Counted from the first letter of the stretch, positions 1 through 12,106 are shown. The stretch: DNA of 64,000 bases from Hippophae tibetana (GCA_037013495.1 CM072801.1:21479501-21543500), one strand, 5' to 3'. Notes: generated from the sequence alone by a model not told the origin. Numbers and translations are program-made.

Positions 1-748
1 AAGTCGGTTCGATATAGAACCGACGCTATCCACGTAGGACGTAGCGTCGGTTGATGTGTCAAACCGACGCTATGCGTGGACGTAGCGTCGGTTGATGTGG
101 AGAATCGACGCTATCCATGTAACATAGCGTTGGTTCGACACGTCAACCGATGCTACACACGTGGATAAATATTTTCTCTTCTTTCTTCCCAGACAGAAAC
201 TATTTTCAGCGTTGCAGAACTCGAAAAAATCGAAAACCTCCTCTTCCACTTCTCCTCCACTCTTTCTCATTTTCCGGCCACCTACGACTACCATTTCCAA
301 CATCGGTTAGTGAGTTTTCTTCCTCTCTAACTAATCTTTTAGATCCCCTATTATTCATATATTTTTTCTGTTATTATGTGTTATTATTTATGTGTATAGA
401 TTGTTGTATTGTATATGTAGGTTTGTAATATAACATAAGGAGAAGAATATGACGATTTTGAATAAAATAGAACAAAACCATGGTAATTTTTCTGTTATTA
501 ATTAATATTTTATTTTTCAAATATTTGTATTATTTGAACTGTTTGCTAAACTGATTTTGATTTTTTTTCCTGCTCAAATACAGGTTGAAAATGAATAAAT
601 TAAAAAAAAAAAAAAGTTAAAGTCGGTTCACCACGTGAACCGACTTTAAACGTAAAGTCGGTTCACACCTTGAACCAACTTTACACTTTAAGTCATTTAA
701 TTTAAAGTCGGTTTTTAACCGACTTTAATGCTCCTTTTTGTAATAGTG
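1..748 (+). mobile_element. CACTA (En/Spm) transposon, right-hand end of a short copy
   Basis: The segment ends in TTTTTGTAATAGTG (735-748), the reverse complement of a CACTA-type terminus. The first 165 bases hold inverted subterminal repeats built from GTAGCGTCGGTT and AACCGACGCTAC. Bases 617-649 form a near-perfect palindrome with AAAGTCGGTTCAC arms. Between them (170-600) is a leader-like block with a plausible splice donor at 306 and acceptor at 583, followed by an ATG at 591. The same block recurs at 13490-14000 and, inverted, at 17975-18420. No transposase is present, and the leader block lies only about 150 bases from the terminus, so this copy is probably non-autonomous. Its left end is outside the window. 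The open frames at 70-303 (-) and 150-428 (+) are side effects of the repeats and leader, not genes. Confidence 0.8.
306..583 (+). other. Putative leader intron inside the CACTA module
   Basis: A GTTAGTGAG donor at 306 and a T-rich tract ending in AATACAG at 583 bracket about 278 bases, followed by GTTGAAAATG. The donor is conserved in the inverted copy (GTTAGTGAG on the minus strand near 18278), and the T-rich tract and following ATG recur in the two copies at 13930-13990 and 17985-18020. This suggests the 5' untranslated intron of a CACTA gene kept in a deleted copy. Splicing is inferred from motifs only. Confidence 0.45.
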
Positions 749-1045
749 TATAAACCATATGTAACTATATAGGGTGACGTAAATAAATTAGAAAAGTCGA
801 AATTATTATAAAAAAAATTGTGGTTTTTAAAATTATGTTCACTTGATATAACACATTTAAATTCAAAACATTGGAGGATTACCTCCCAGAAGATATCAAA
901 TTATTGGTTGTTATTTTTTTTAAATATATTTCTACTAAAATAGCAAAATTACATGTAAAACATTATTTTAAATATAATAATTGATAAATAATTTTAACAT
1001 AAATTAAATGCATAAATATAAATTATTAATAACCATAATACTAGT
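749..1045. other. AT-rich spacer
   Basis: AT-rich sequence between the CACTA end and the copia element. No coding frame, RNA gene or recognisable repeat was seen. Confidence 0.6.
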
Positions 1046-1049
1046 CACG

Positions 1050-1116
1050 GAGTTGGTGCATTTGGTTAGACAGGAAGTGTAGTTAAGCCATGTACAAAGC
1101 AAGCCACAATGCAAGC
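1050..1116 (+). repeat. Probable outer piece of the left copia LTR
   Basis: The stretch with AAGCCACAATGCAAGCAGCC (about 1094-1113) resembles the beginning of the right LTR near 6550-6605, and the homology resumes at about 2629. It is therefore read as the outer part of a split LTR. The left limit is uncertain and no target duplication could be assigned. Confidence 0.45.
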
Positions 1117-2628
1117 AGCCAAGGGTAATAAATATACAAATATGTGTATCGTAATAAGTAATATAATGATAAGAAAAAATCATTTCTACGAAGATTATTT
1201 TATTAGAAACTAATTTTTAAAACTAAGAAAAATAAAAATCAATTTTTTTATTGTGTTTTATATTTTAAGGAAGTAAAATTAAAATAACTAAAAGTAAATA
1301 ACAAAAATTAATTAAATCAAATTTAGTAACTAAAAAGATATATGGGAAAATATCTAAGAATACTTAATCCCCAAATTTTCTAAACATGTGAATCTCTAAA
1401 ATCCCCCTAATATAACTATCAATTAATTAAATGATCAATTGAGTCTAAGTATTCATTTCTCAAGTAAACTACACATCATATAGTAATTAATTTAATCAAA
1501 CTCTCATGTCAATTAGATTACATACTATTCATTAAGTTCATCAATTATGGATTACATACATAAAAATCATATATCTCTGTCTAGAAACTATGTATATTAT
1601 TTAATCAAGACAAACAATTAAATAATTATTTCAAATCTATTTAATTGTCTCTGTAGATAAATTGTTAGTCAAACAATTAATAGCATAAAAATTAAATTAA
1701 ATTAAATTAAATTAAATTATAATTGGGGTAAAATATTAAATCATCACATGAGTAAAAAATTGGGTTCAAAAGACCTATAGATTAATAAATTAACTACACA
1801 TAATTGTGTTTATAAAACTCGTATTTTTCATAAAAAAAAAAAGACATAAAAATTGATAAAAAAAGAGTAGAAGAAGAAATACTCTTGAATTGTAGTATTA
1901 ATCTCCTCTTTAATCTCCACCAAAATTGTGTCATCTCTTAAATTTTTCTGTATTTTTTTAACTCAAAAATTGACCAAAATTATGCTAATGGAGGCCACTT
2001 AGGATTTATGGGGTGATTAGGGGCTTAAATATTGCTTAGGTGCGATTTCGACTATCAAATCAACTTCAGATCAAGAGCTACAATCAAAATAAGCAAAATT
2101 GACAGCTCTAGCCAATCATAATGCGACATGTGGCATTAGAATTCACTGGGCGAATTAGGGAGCAATGCGTGGTAGGAGAGATCAGTTATAGTCAACGCTT
2201 GTTGAGTCAACGATACGCAGTGCATCACGATTCGCTCAAACGGATGGTGTGGTGCACGAGTGGAACGCGCGGAGTAATGACGTAGTGACACATAGCATGA
2301 TGCGTTGACCAATCTCAGAACTCGGATGACATGTGGCAAGCATTTTGTCCTCCTCACACGCAGTGTAGTGTGATTCTCTCTTTGTGCTTGTGTGACATCC
2401 GCATGACTTTTCTAGTCAACTCCCCTGCTTGCGTGGTATGCCATGTGCAACTCATGATTGGTCATGCATAAAAATCCTAAAAAAATTCAAAAATTATAGT
2501 TTTACCCCTTTTTCACTAAAAAGTTTATATTTTAATATTTTTTACCCAAAAAATATTATTTATTGAATAAAATAAGTAAATATTAAGTAAAAAAATGCAC
2601 TAACAACTCTACTTTCATAGAGTCATCA
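1117..2628 (-). mobile_element. LTR-like insertion (Ty3-type, minus orientation) in the left copia LTR
   Basis: About 1.5 kb interrupts the copia LTR. Most is AT-rich, but 2110-2460 is markedly GC-richer and carries CCAATCAT and CATGTGGCA words. The same words occur in the insertion at 21345-23225. Its right edge reads as TGATGACTCTATG on the minus strand, a possible LTR start. No internal coding sequence is present, so a solo LTR is the simplest reading. An (AATTA)n run lies at 1687-1720. The frame at 2136-2357 (-) has no protein-family likeness. Confidence 0.4.
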
Positions 2629-3105
2629 CCAATCTATGTGCAAGTCAAGCCATAATGTAAGCAGTCAATGTATGCATAAAACCAACCACAATGCAAGCAG
2701 TAACTAGCCCATGTGCATTGCCATCAAGTAGTGTTGTGTATGTGTGAATGTGTAATGTTGAACGAACAATTATATATAGCTTCATTCAAGGTGATTATAA
2801 GAAACCATGTGCAGATTTCCACCTAAGCGATTCAAGACTTAATGAGCAAGTTATTAAAGAATTAAGAAGAATATTGAAATAGATATTTTTTGTATTACAA
2901 TTACAATATAATAGATTGCTTATAAATAGAAATTATAAATGTACATATAATTCAAATTGAACATTATTTCAATAAGAGTTTACATGATTCTCTCATTTAT
3001 TTGCCCTTTCAATGTTGATCATCTTCTTACTGCCATTTTTATTTAGATTGAACAACATTGCTTCATGTTAAGGTTGATTGTCTTCAACTTTAGTTGATCT
3101 TGCAT
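2629..3105 (+). repeat. Inner part of the left copia LTR
   Basis: The sequence matches 6575-7075 over most of its length: repeated CCACAATGCAAGC words, TTCAAGGTG(A/G)TTATAA, a GCTTATAAATAG TATA-box region near 2920, and AGAACATTG/GAACAACATTG near the end. Plant copia LTRs carry the promoter, consistent with the TATA-like motif. Confidence 0.7.
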
Positions 3106-6100
3106 TTTCCTTTATGTTACGAGAGTTGTGAAGCAACGTAGCTTCAATTATGAAAGATCTTTTTAGTATTAATCAAGTAGATCAAAGAAATATAGCTACA
3201 AATCAAGGAGCATTGTTAATTTTCAAAAATTTGCTACTTTAATAAAATTAGATATAACTAATTTTATTGTTTGGGAAATAACAATTTCTTAAAATTTTGA
3301 TTTGGAATAGTATCTCATCGAAGATCCTTCATTGAAAATGTCTAATAATAGAAAAATTAATCAACATTTTAAACAATGGAACAAACAAGACAAGATGATA
3401 AGAAACTAGTTTATGAGCAACATAACTTAAGATGCTCCAAAGCACGTCTAAGGCTTTGTCACTGTCAAAAAAGCTTGGACTAATTTGGATAGATTTTTTT
3501 TGTCTACATCAAAATTAACAGAGCTATATTTCATGAAATAAAGATAATTTTAGCATTAATGATTATGTGTTAAAGCTTCATAAGCTTTCTAATTATCGAT
3601 AGTCTTCTAGATATGCACTAATTGAAACAGATAAAGTGCTACATCTTATTACACGTTTAAATTTTGAATCAATAGTTTCTATCATTACTATTAAAATGCA
3701 ATGAGTAATTGTCTCAATCTCAGAAGTACTTCAAGTACTAGCTTGTTACTTATAGCTAATTTTTCTTAAGGCAAAACTTTTGGTTCTTTGTTTGGCCAGA
3801 ATATTCAACCAACTCCAAGAGCTTTAGGTCTTAAAAACAACATAGGTAGTAGAGCATATATTAATCCTCTTCTTTTCATGAATTTTTTTGTCTTTATGCC
3901 TGAAAATGTCTTTACAATAAAGATTTCTTTTTCTTATTGCATTTGGTAGAGGAAGTAATAGGCCTAATAGAGGTACAAGTCATTTCAATTATTCTAAAAA
4001 TAGACTTATTTGCTAATTGTGTGACAAACAAGGTAATATTGTTTCAAAATGTTGGTATAAATTTTATCAATCCTATGAGCTACAAGTACAAAACAACAAT
4101 ACTTATACACAATTTCTTAATACTTTGATAGGCCAATTAAGTGTTTCACCTCCTTCACCTTTTCAAAATATTCAACAACATAATAGACAAAACACTTATA
4201 CTTTTCAATAACAAGCCTTCTCATTAAGTAGTCAAGAAATATATGTTATCATTTCCTATGTAAGCTAATTGGACTTAGTTTCCTATTATGAAATTTTCTT
4301 ATAATTTAATGTTTCAACCATGTATGACATAAGGTCATAGATCATAAATGTACAATGCTAATATGGCAAATGCACAAATGTTAACTACCTTGTTATCAAC
4401 TCCTCAAGCTTGATCAAAAACTTAGTGGTATCTAGATTTAGGTGCATCATATTATGTCACAATAAACCTTGCCAATTTAGCTATCTCTCAACCTTATACA
4501 ATTGATGATCAACTTGTGGTTGCTAATGGAAAGGGTTTACTTATCATAAGCTTTAGATTTTTTGTTTTTACTAATAATATTACTCGAAGATGATTTATAA
4601 TGAGTAAGATTCTACATGTTTCTGACATTGCTAAGAATTTGTTGAATGTGGCTCAATTTTATAAAGATAATCATGTTTATTTTGAATTTCACTTGGATTT
4701 TTGTTCTGTGAAGGATAAGGAGACAAATTAGAAGTTGATCAAAGGCTAACTACATAAAGGATTATATGTTTTTGATTTGAATCTCAAAGACAAAACTCAT
4801 TCTCATGTTCCTTATTAATGTCTATGTAAATACCAGAACTGCTAAAGAAGCACACGTAGCTATACCTACTAGTTTGCTTACTTGGCACAATAGGTTAGCT
4901 CATGCTTCTCTACCTATCATAAATAAAACTCTAAGTACTTGTAATGTTCATTTTGATGAAAAATAAAGAGTTAGTTTACAATGTTCAGCTTGTTCTTTTG
5001 GTAAAAGTCATAAGGTGCTTTTTCTCTTGATCAAAATCTTATGCCATAATACACTTGAGTGTTATACATGCTAAGTCATGATGCTTGGAAAAGTCAATGC
5101 AAAATGAGTTTGATACAAACAAGTTCCTTGCATAAAAGAAAAACAAGCTCCTTGGATAAAACAAAATCAAGGGTTATAACTCAAGGGTTTAATCAACAAC
5201 TTGGTTTTGATTTCCAGGAAACATTCCCATGTCATCAAACGACTTACCATTCGAGTTATGACCATAACTACTTTATCCAAATGGTGGAAACTTCACCAAT
5301 CATATATCAATAATGAATTTTTGGATAGGATTTTAAATGAGGACGTTTATATGTTTCATCCCTCAAGTTTTCAAGATACTCATTTCCCTCGTTATGTCTA
5401 TAAACTACAAAAGGCCATTTATGATATTAAGTAAGCCACAAGAGCTTGATTTGATACGTTGTCTAGTGATTTATGTGAAATGGGTTTTGAAAAATCTAGA
5501 GCTAATCTATCATTGTTATGAAACTTTTCTAAATCTTTCTTAGTTTCTCTTAATTTATGTTGATGATATTATCATCATTGGTGGGAATGAAGTAGATATC
5601 AATTGTCTTATTGATACTTTACACTCTATTTTCTCTCTCAAATGCATGGGTCTTCTTCACTAATTCTTGGGATTGGAATTTCTGATCTCCCTAATGGTGG
5701 ATTCTTCTTACTCAATCTAAGCACAATAGGGAGTTACTAGAGAAAGCAAAGATGGACCATACTAAACCCATTGGGTCTCCTATGCTTATTTCTCCTATCT
5801 TGCCTATAACAGATGGTATTTTAATGGAAAATCTCTCATTCTATCAAAGTATTGTAGGGACACCATAATACATCACTTTAATCATGCCTGACATTACCTT
5901 TGTTATTAATAAAACATGCCAATTCATGTCAAAATCCACGGTTGTGCATTGGTGTGTTGTTAAAAGGATACTCAGGTACTTGTAGGGTACTATTCAACGT
6001 GGAATTGTGTTCAAATCTTTCACTCAACTTATCCTAACTCATTTTTTGATGTTGATAAGGGTTCTTACCTCGGTGATAGAAGATCTACTTCTAGGGTATG

Positions 6101-6516
6101 CATTTTTCTGGGAGTCAATCCTGTCTTTTGAAGCTCTAAAAAGTAAGGTATCATAGCTTAATCTAGCAATGAGGCTAAATATAGAGCTCCATTATGTGCT
6201 ACTTCTGAAGTCATTTGGCTTCAAGCTCTTTTAAGTAAAATTTGTATTTCCTCTCCTTTTGTACTAATCTTATGGTGTGGTAATTTAACACACTAGCATT
6301 GGCAACCAATCTTGTGCTTCATGCAAGAACCAAGCATATGAATCTTGATACGAATTTCATCCAAAAAAAGGTTTGGGCAAAGGAATTTATTGTTCAACAT
6401 ATTCCATTAAATGAGAAACTTGCATGCACCCTTACAAAACTCTTATCCATTTAAACCATTTTTAGGTTAAAAAGCAAACTTAGTGTTATCTAGCTATCAC
6501 TAAGTTTAAGGGAGGG
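3106..6516 (+). mobile_element. Degraded copia gag-pol interior
   Basis: Internal region of the first copia element. The order gag, protease, integrase, reverse transcriptase, RNase H places it in Ty1/copia. It is non-functional with many interruptions. The short open frames at 3937-5543 are remnants of this region, not separate genes. Confidence 0.75.
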
Positions 6517-7075
6517 TGCTGACCATAATACAAGCAACCAACGTATCTGCAAGGTAAGCCACAATGCATACAACCAATCTATGTGCAAGAAGCCACAATG
6601 CAAGCAATCAATACATACATAAGTCCAACCACAATGCAAGCATCAACCAATCTAGTAGTGGCATGTATATGTGAATGTGTGATGCTGAACAAACAACCAT
6701 ATGCAATGTCATTCAAGGTGGTTATAACAAACCATGTTCAAATTGCCACATAAGCATTTCAAGACTTGATGTAAGAAGAATATTAAAATAGATACTTTTT
6801 GTATTACATTTTAAATATTTTCGTATTACAATTATAACTTAAAAGATTTCTTATAAATAGAAACTAAAAATATACATGTAATTAAACTTGAATAATATAT
6901 CAATAAGAGTTTATATGAATTTTCTCAATTCTCTATTCTCTCTTTTATTTGTTTTTTTACTGTTCAGCATCTTCTTGTTTTCATTATTGTCCAAATTCAA
7001 GTTTCACTCAAGTTCTCTATCTCAAGAACATTGCTTCCTGTTACGGTTGATTATATTCAACTTTCACTCATCTTG
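6517..7075 (+). repeat. Right LTR of the first copia element
   Basis: Begins with TGCTGACCATAATAC right after the purine tract and aligns with the left LTR. A TATA-like CTTATAAATAG is near 6850. The 3' limit is approximate, before the T-run at about 7076. The open frame at 6888-7109 is LTR leader sequence. Confidence 0.7.
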
Positions 7076-7089
7076 TTTTTTTTTTTTAC

Positions 7090-9010
7090 TTATTAAAGGT
7101 AATAAGTAATTACATAACTAGTTTTTCCAAATTCATTATCCATTTCGCTTTATAGCACAAAAATAAACTTGAATTATGAGAACTTGATAAAGTCTTTGTT
7201 CTAATTTTAAATAATCAAATGTCAAATCTTATTCTATTTATAAAACTCACAACGATGCCCGTTTATTATGCTAATTTCTTCAAATCTTAGCCTAAAAAAT
7301 GCACAAACTAGTTAGTTAATTTTCCCAGCAAACAAGTTTAAACAAATTACCAGAAGAATCTCCCTCATAGATTGTAATAAATTATAAATTATAAACCTTT
7401 CTCTTCAATAAAAGAATCTCTCTAGTCTCCCACTATGTTTCTTTGCTTCATATCTTATGCAAACCCACAAAATAAAATTGAAAAAGGTGAAAATACGTTG
7501 AAAGATGCCCAATTTGGGATAATTTGAAAACATTGTTTTAGTTTCGAAATTTTGTAAATGTACATATGGAATCAAAGTGAGAGCACAAGGCCAGGAGGGA
7601 ATTAGCCGCTTCTAATGGTAGTCGACGGCGCCGGTAATAGAGAGAAAAGAAAAGGGAGGGATATAGTTGAATGTTTTTGTATTATTATTTTTATATATAT
7701 AATTTTTGAATATAATATAATAATTATGTATTTAAAAATAATTATCCAATATATATAATTAAAAATTAATTTCTAAAATATGGAATGATTTATAAGTTTT
7801 GTTTTCAAAGAATTTTTTATTAGATTTAAAAAATTCAATTAAAAAAAACATGAAAAAAAGCTTAATGCTTTTTGTATAATTTTTTTTTAGTTAATATATG
7901 TTCGAGGTTAATGAGAATGTTTATAATGATTTTATGAGTAAGAATAATAATTATTTAATGTTACAAAAGAAGAAGAAGCAATACGTGTGACAATTTTTTT
8001 AATTGATGGGGCAGATAATTTGGAAAAAAAACACTTAGGACTCTTTTTATCTATATGTTAAACAAGTCTTTTAAACTTTATATAAATGAATATTAAAGAT
8101 TATGATTGAAGGTATAAAATTTATAAATAATAACAAAATGTCTTAGTTCTCCATAGTTTTGACAAAAAAAATCTAGAAATCAAATAGTGTTATCAAACAA
8201 AATATATGTTGTTTTTAAATTTTATTGCTAAAATTATCATTAAACTTATTTATAATTATTTGTAAAAGTATCAAAAATTATATTATGAAGTATTTAATAA
8301 AAATTAGTTTCTTTATATAACAAATATGAAAAAATTATGAATAAAATATCAAACCCTGTCTAAATATAAATTCTTTAATCTTTTTACCTATAGCAATATA
8401 TATTTGTTTTGTCTCTAGCAAAAGGCAAAAGAAAAATATATAATAAACAAATGCAATAAAATATTCCAAATAAGTAAATTTGTATTAATATCTATATAAA
8501 AGAGAAGAATATAATACTAACAAATCAAACTTATTGGCAATAATAATTAAATTAAATATTTTTTATCTTTTATTGATCATAATTTAAATTTAATCAATCT
8601 TATAAATGTTGTTTTACAAAGCTAAAATTCCTCCTTTTTTTTATTATCTCGAGATAAACATTCATATTTATCTGTGAGGAAGGGATGTACTTGGGGAAGC
8701 TCAATTTTGGTTCTACTAAACAATTAAAAATACTTATGTCAAAATTAAAAATAATGTGATTATCTTATTTTCATTTTTGGTGATATAATTTCTTAGAATA
8801 TTTTATTTTGTTTGTTTATCAAAATTTTAAATCAAATATAAATTTATACATGTTTAATGTTATCTATACGAAGCTTTAAAACAATTTCATAAGAAAAATT
8901 AAATTATTAAGTAAACTTTTTTCATATAAATTTAAACCACTAAAAATTTAAAAATATAATATTATGTAAATGAGAAGACAATAATACTAACTCAAATAAT
9001 GCATAATTCA
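7090..9010. other. AT-rich intergenic region, no gene seen
   Basis: Long AT-rich stretch with no sustained coding frame. A short GC-richer island (about 7570-7665, with GTCGACGGCGCCGG) stands out but shows no recognisable protein. It could be the decayed end of a gene or transposon. Confidence 0.5.
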
Positions 9011-9015
9011 TTTTG

Positions 9016-9398
9016 TATGTGCGTGCACATGTATTTGTTTGAACATATGAATCGATTTGAGTATGATCCAATTAACATCCGAGTCATGAGAGAAGTCAGT
9101 CTAGAATGACTTGCCCACACCTTCAACAACACTCGTAGGATAGGCCTACATACACAAAGGAGCTTTGGTGTTGGAAGGTCGATCTTCAGACCGAGCCATG
9201 ATGTGATCGATCTTAAGCTTTAAATATATTTTTTACTCTTGCACCCTTTTGACATGATGTGACGTGTACCTATATTTAATCGATATGTGTATGTGTAATT
9301 CTCTATATAAATATGGACCTTATAAGAGATCCATACATTTTATAAAATTCTCTGATTTTTTCTATTTTTTCTCTCTACAAATCGGACCAATCTCAACA
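9016..9398 (+). repeat. Tat-type LTR 3' part with promoter
   Basis: A TATA box (CTATATAAATATGG, about 9303-9316) lies some 85 bases before the LTR end at TCTCAACA, just upstream of the primer-binding site. The start is uncertain because no second LTR is present in the window for comparison. Confidence 0.5.
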
Positions 9399-9400
9399 TC

Positions 9401-9420
9401 TTGGTGCCTACCGTGGGGCT
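9401..9420 (+). promoter_or_regulatory. Primer-binding site of the Tat-type element
   Basis: TTGGTGCCTACCGTGGGGCT follows the LTR end by two bases. It is near-identical to the tRNA-primer site of Tat/Ogre-type Ty3 elements. This fixes the plus orientation of the element and the LTR boundary. Confidence 0.75.
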
Positions 9421-9938
9421 CAAATTCAAAGGTTGTACTTTGACTTATGACCCCATATTTTCAAGGATTTATCGCAAATTTTGAAAAAGAGATTTAGTAA
9501 GCGAGCATAGATTCCATCATGATAGGAAAATGAGCTGAGGAACGATTGAGACTAGAGAATGAGGAGGTAGCATTGGCATATGACCATATCTTGCCAGCCC
9601 ATAATGAGGCTAAAGTGGATATCGATCCTTATCAAGAGCTGACATGTCAACTTTTTGTGCTAAAAAGAGAGCTTGAGGAGACTAGATGAGAAAACATGGT
9701 ACTATGATCACAATGAGGTCTAGGTACCCCCGAACATTAAGCTACTAACTTGGTTGATGGGATTGGGCCAAATTATGTTATGTCCGAGCCTACCTAGGGA
9801 GAGAATACAACTTAGGACAACCCCTCTCCTAGCTCGATAGGGCTCAATAACAAGCAATTACTACAAGAGTGAAAAGGCTAGGAGGCACGATTTCAAACAT
9901 TAGAGGAAGCTAATAGAAAGTGAGACCAAACACTGAAA

Positions 9939-10580
9939 ATGGGCAATGAAAGGAAAGACAAGGATAAGGTGCACTATGATGTAAATAGGGATTGTAAGCA
10001 ACTGTGTGCCTCCCCCATTTTTGATGAAATAGAGCACGATGAACTCCTAGCCAAGTTAAGTGCTAACAAGTGTCTAGACTACCAAGGGACCAAATATTTG
10101 TTAACTCACATGCAACACTTGAAGAAGACTATGGCCCATGTAGGCCTCACTCAGGATAAGCTAGATGCTATGATGTATAAACTATTTGCTATCCCTCTAT
10201 ATGATGGTGCATATAAGTGGTTTCATAACTTGGCACACCATACCATAACTTCCTTCTCATAGTTTTCCAAGTTGTTCATCACTAATTATGCTTGCTATAA
10301 GCCCCTAAGGAAGGAGTCTTACCACTTCTTCTCAATCACCCTAGGAAGGGGTGTGAGTATACTAAAGATTATATGAGAAGGTTTAGATAGGAAAAGCTAG
10401 ACATATCAAATTGTCCTAGCTCTTTTGTGATAGAGGCCTTCAGGTAGGGTCTACTAAGGAATTTTTATTTGTTTACAGAGCTGACCAAGATGGCCCCACA
10501 AACGTTAGAGAAAGCTTATAGAGAGGTAAGAAAATTCATCAATATGGAAAGAGAGTTGATCACCTTGGTTATAGACTAGG
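9939..10580 (+). pseudogene. Tat-type gag remnant (Retrotrans_gag)
   Basis: Capsid-like sequence typical of Tat gag is recognisable: AxKWFHNLA, then SKLF(I)TNYA, RKESYHFFSI, FVIEAFRQGL and KFINMERE words, in the order known for the family. It is a fossil and not functional. The longest open stretch is 9939-10262, about 107 codons. It runs directly into the tandem array at about 10555. Confidence 0.75.
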
Positions 10581-11330
10581 TAAAACGCTCTTCTTAAATA
10601 TTACATGTCATGAGTTAATCAACTCGGTCAAGAACCAGGTAGAGCACTCTGACACTTAAGAGAGAGTTAAGCACCTTGGTCACAAACTAGGTAAAACACT
10701 CTTCCCCAATATAATATGTCAAGAGTTGATCACCTCGATCAAGAACTAGATAGAGCATTTTGACACTTAAGAGAGAGTGAATTACATCCATTATAGACTA
10801 GGTAAAATAATATCCCCTAATATTACATGTCATGTGTATATCACCTCGGTCAAAAACCAGGTAGAATGCTCTGACATTGAAATATAATTGATTACCTTAG
10901 TCAAGAACTAGGTAAAGCGCTCTAACACTTAAGAGAGAGTCGATCACCTTAGTCAAAGAATAAATAGAATGCTTTCCCTCAATATTACATGTCACGAGAT
11001 GATCACCTCGATCAGGAACCAGGTAAAGCTCTTTGACACTTAAGAGAGAGTTGATCACCTCGGTCACAAACATATGGGAAAACACTATCCCTTGATGTTA
11101 TGAGTCACGAGCTGATCACCTTAGTCAGGAACCAGATAGAATACTTTGACACTTAAGAGAGTTGATCACCTCAATCATAGACCAAGTAGAACATTCTCCC
11201 TCAATATTACATGTCGCAAGCTGATCACCTCAGTTAGGAACCAAGTAGAGTGCTTTGACACTTGAGAGGGAGTTGATCACCTTGGTGACAGACCAAGTTA
11301 AACACTCTCCCCCAAGATTCCATGTTTAGT
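10555..11330 (+). repeat. Tandem array, about 110-bp period, about 7 copies
   Basis: Units contain ACTTAAGAGAGAGTTGATC, then CACCTxGGTCA, CCAGGTAGA and AATATTACATGTCA words. The ACTTAAGAGAG word recurs near 10654, 10765, 10927, 11038, 11151 and 11260, mostly 109-113 bases apart, with one spacing near a half unit. Copies differ by several substitutions, so the array is not recent. Tat and Ogre elements often carry such arrays in non-coding parts. The frame at 10897-11085 (-) is produced by the array. Confidence 0.85.
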
Positions 11331-11337
11331 TAGAGGT

Positions 11338-11600
11338 CGATTAAGCCATGTTCCATCAGTTGCACGGGTCAAGCCACAAGTTTATATCGTTAGCCAAGCC
11401 CTACAAGTTCATCTTTTCAAAGATATAGTACATTGATTGAGTGTCACAGGTTCATTCTATTAAAAATAAATTTTTACTGATCGAGCTTTATAAGCTTTTA
11501 AAATTCATTAATGGAGAACTTTGTCTCTCAAAAAATAAAAATTTCTTCAAATGTTTGGATGCATGACCAGTGTCCAGATTGTTTGTCTACTCCACTAAAG
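11338..11600. other. Spacer between array and antisense frame
   Basis: A possible degenerate continuation of the Tat element: GxTCAAGCCACAAG and CAAGCCCTACAAG are loosely repeated. No gene was seen. Confidence 0.4.
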
Positions 11601-11604
11601 GCAA

Positions 11605-11997
11605 CAACTAGGCTTGAATCTTCACAATTTTCTTGCATATGTGGGCCTCTATTTCGGTAGGAGCTAAGCTCGAGTTAAGTATGGAATGTTTCAACTCCTC
11701 ATCAACACCCATAATCTTGAGGAACACCCTCTTAGATTGCTTCATATATAATTTTGCCCAATAGGACTCCCTATCAAGAAGAACGACCATTTTAGTCATG
11801 GTCATTTTCTCTTGAGCTCGAGCTTGGGATAATAGCTCCTTGCAAGATGTGAGCTCACATTTGGTCTCTTCATAAAAAAAGACCTTATCTTTATGGCTAG
11901 AATGCTTGATTTTTTATTTCTCTACCTCAATTTTGAGCCTATCGTTTTCTAGTTTTAAAGTTGGAACTGAGTGTCTATTTACGAGGTTAGAATCCAT
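11605..11997 (-). pseudogene. Antisense coding-like region of the Tat element
   Basis: A charged, coiled-coil-like protein remnant is read on the minus strand, starting from an ATG at 11997. It contains words such as ESYWAKLYMKQSK and VFLKIMGVDEELKHS. It lies opposite to gag, behind a minus-strand TATA box at about 12092-12105. Some Tat-lineage elements carry an antisense frame between pol and the 3' LTR, which is the best explanation. Its function is unknown. It is treated as a fossil of the element and not as a host gene. Confidence 0.45.
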
Positions 11998-12089
11998 AAA
12001 GTTCGAACAAGAAAGATGGAGGAAAATTTTTCAACTGCTTCAAATAAAAGGGAATTTTTGACCTTTACAGTATCCTTAATCCCCTTTTA

Positions 12090-12106
12090 TAAGGAATGAT
12101 ATTAGG
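12090..12106 (-). promoter_or_regulatory. Minus-strand TATA box before the antisense frame
   Basis: CCTTATAAAAGGGG on the minus strand lies about 95-110 bases upstream of the antisense ATG at 11997. Spacing and form fit a plant TATA promoter. Activity is inferred only. Confidence 0.45.

Larger units (their letters stand above)
1050..7075 (+). mobile_element. Old Ty1/copia LTR retrotransposon (fossil)
   Basis: Two related LTRs flank degraded gag-pol sequence read on the plus strand. Traces appear in copia order: gag with a zinc-knuckle-like cysteine patch (about 3400-4200), protease-like (about 4420-4560), integrase (about 4850-5060), reverse transcriptase with a YVDDIIII-type active-site motif (near 5560), and RNase H (about 6020-6470). 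A purine tract (AAGGGAGGG) sits just before the right LTR at about 6517. The element is badly broken, with many interruptions, and the LTRs have diverged clearly, so it is old. The lineage is uncertain (possibly Ale/Retrofit-like). The left LTR boundary is approximate because that LTR is split by another element. Confidence 0.8.

Noticed and set aside
749-751. TAT after the CACTA end at 748 as a target duplication shared with 18841-18843
   Set aside because: The two ends belong to separate copies, and the opposite flank of the first is outside the window. A 3-base match is expected by chance in AT-rich DNA.
2136-2357. 73-codon minus-strand frame in the GC-richer block
   Set aside because: It lies inside an LTR-like insertion and is open because of base composition. 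No domain or homologous frame exists in the similar block at 21745-22300.
10555-11330. Repeat-protein gene suggested by the 110-bp array
   Set aside because: The period is not a multiple of three and varies between copies, and all frames are interrupted.
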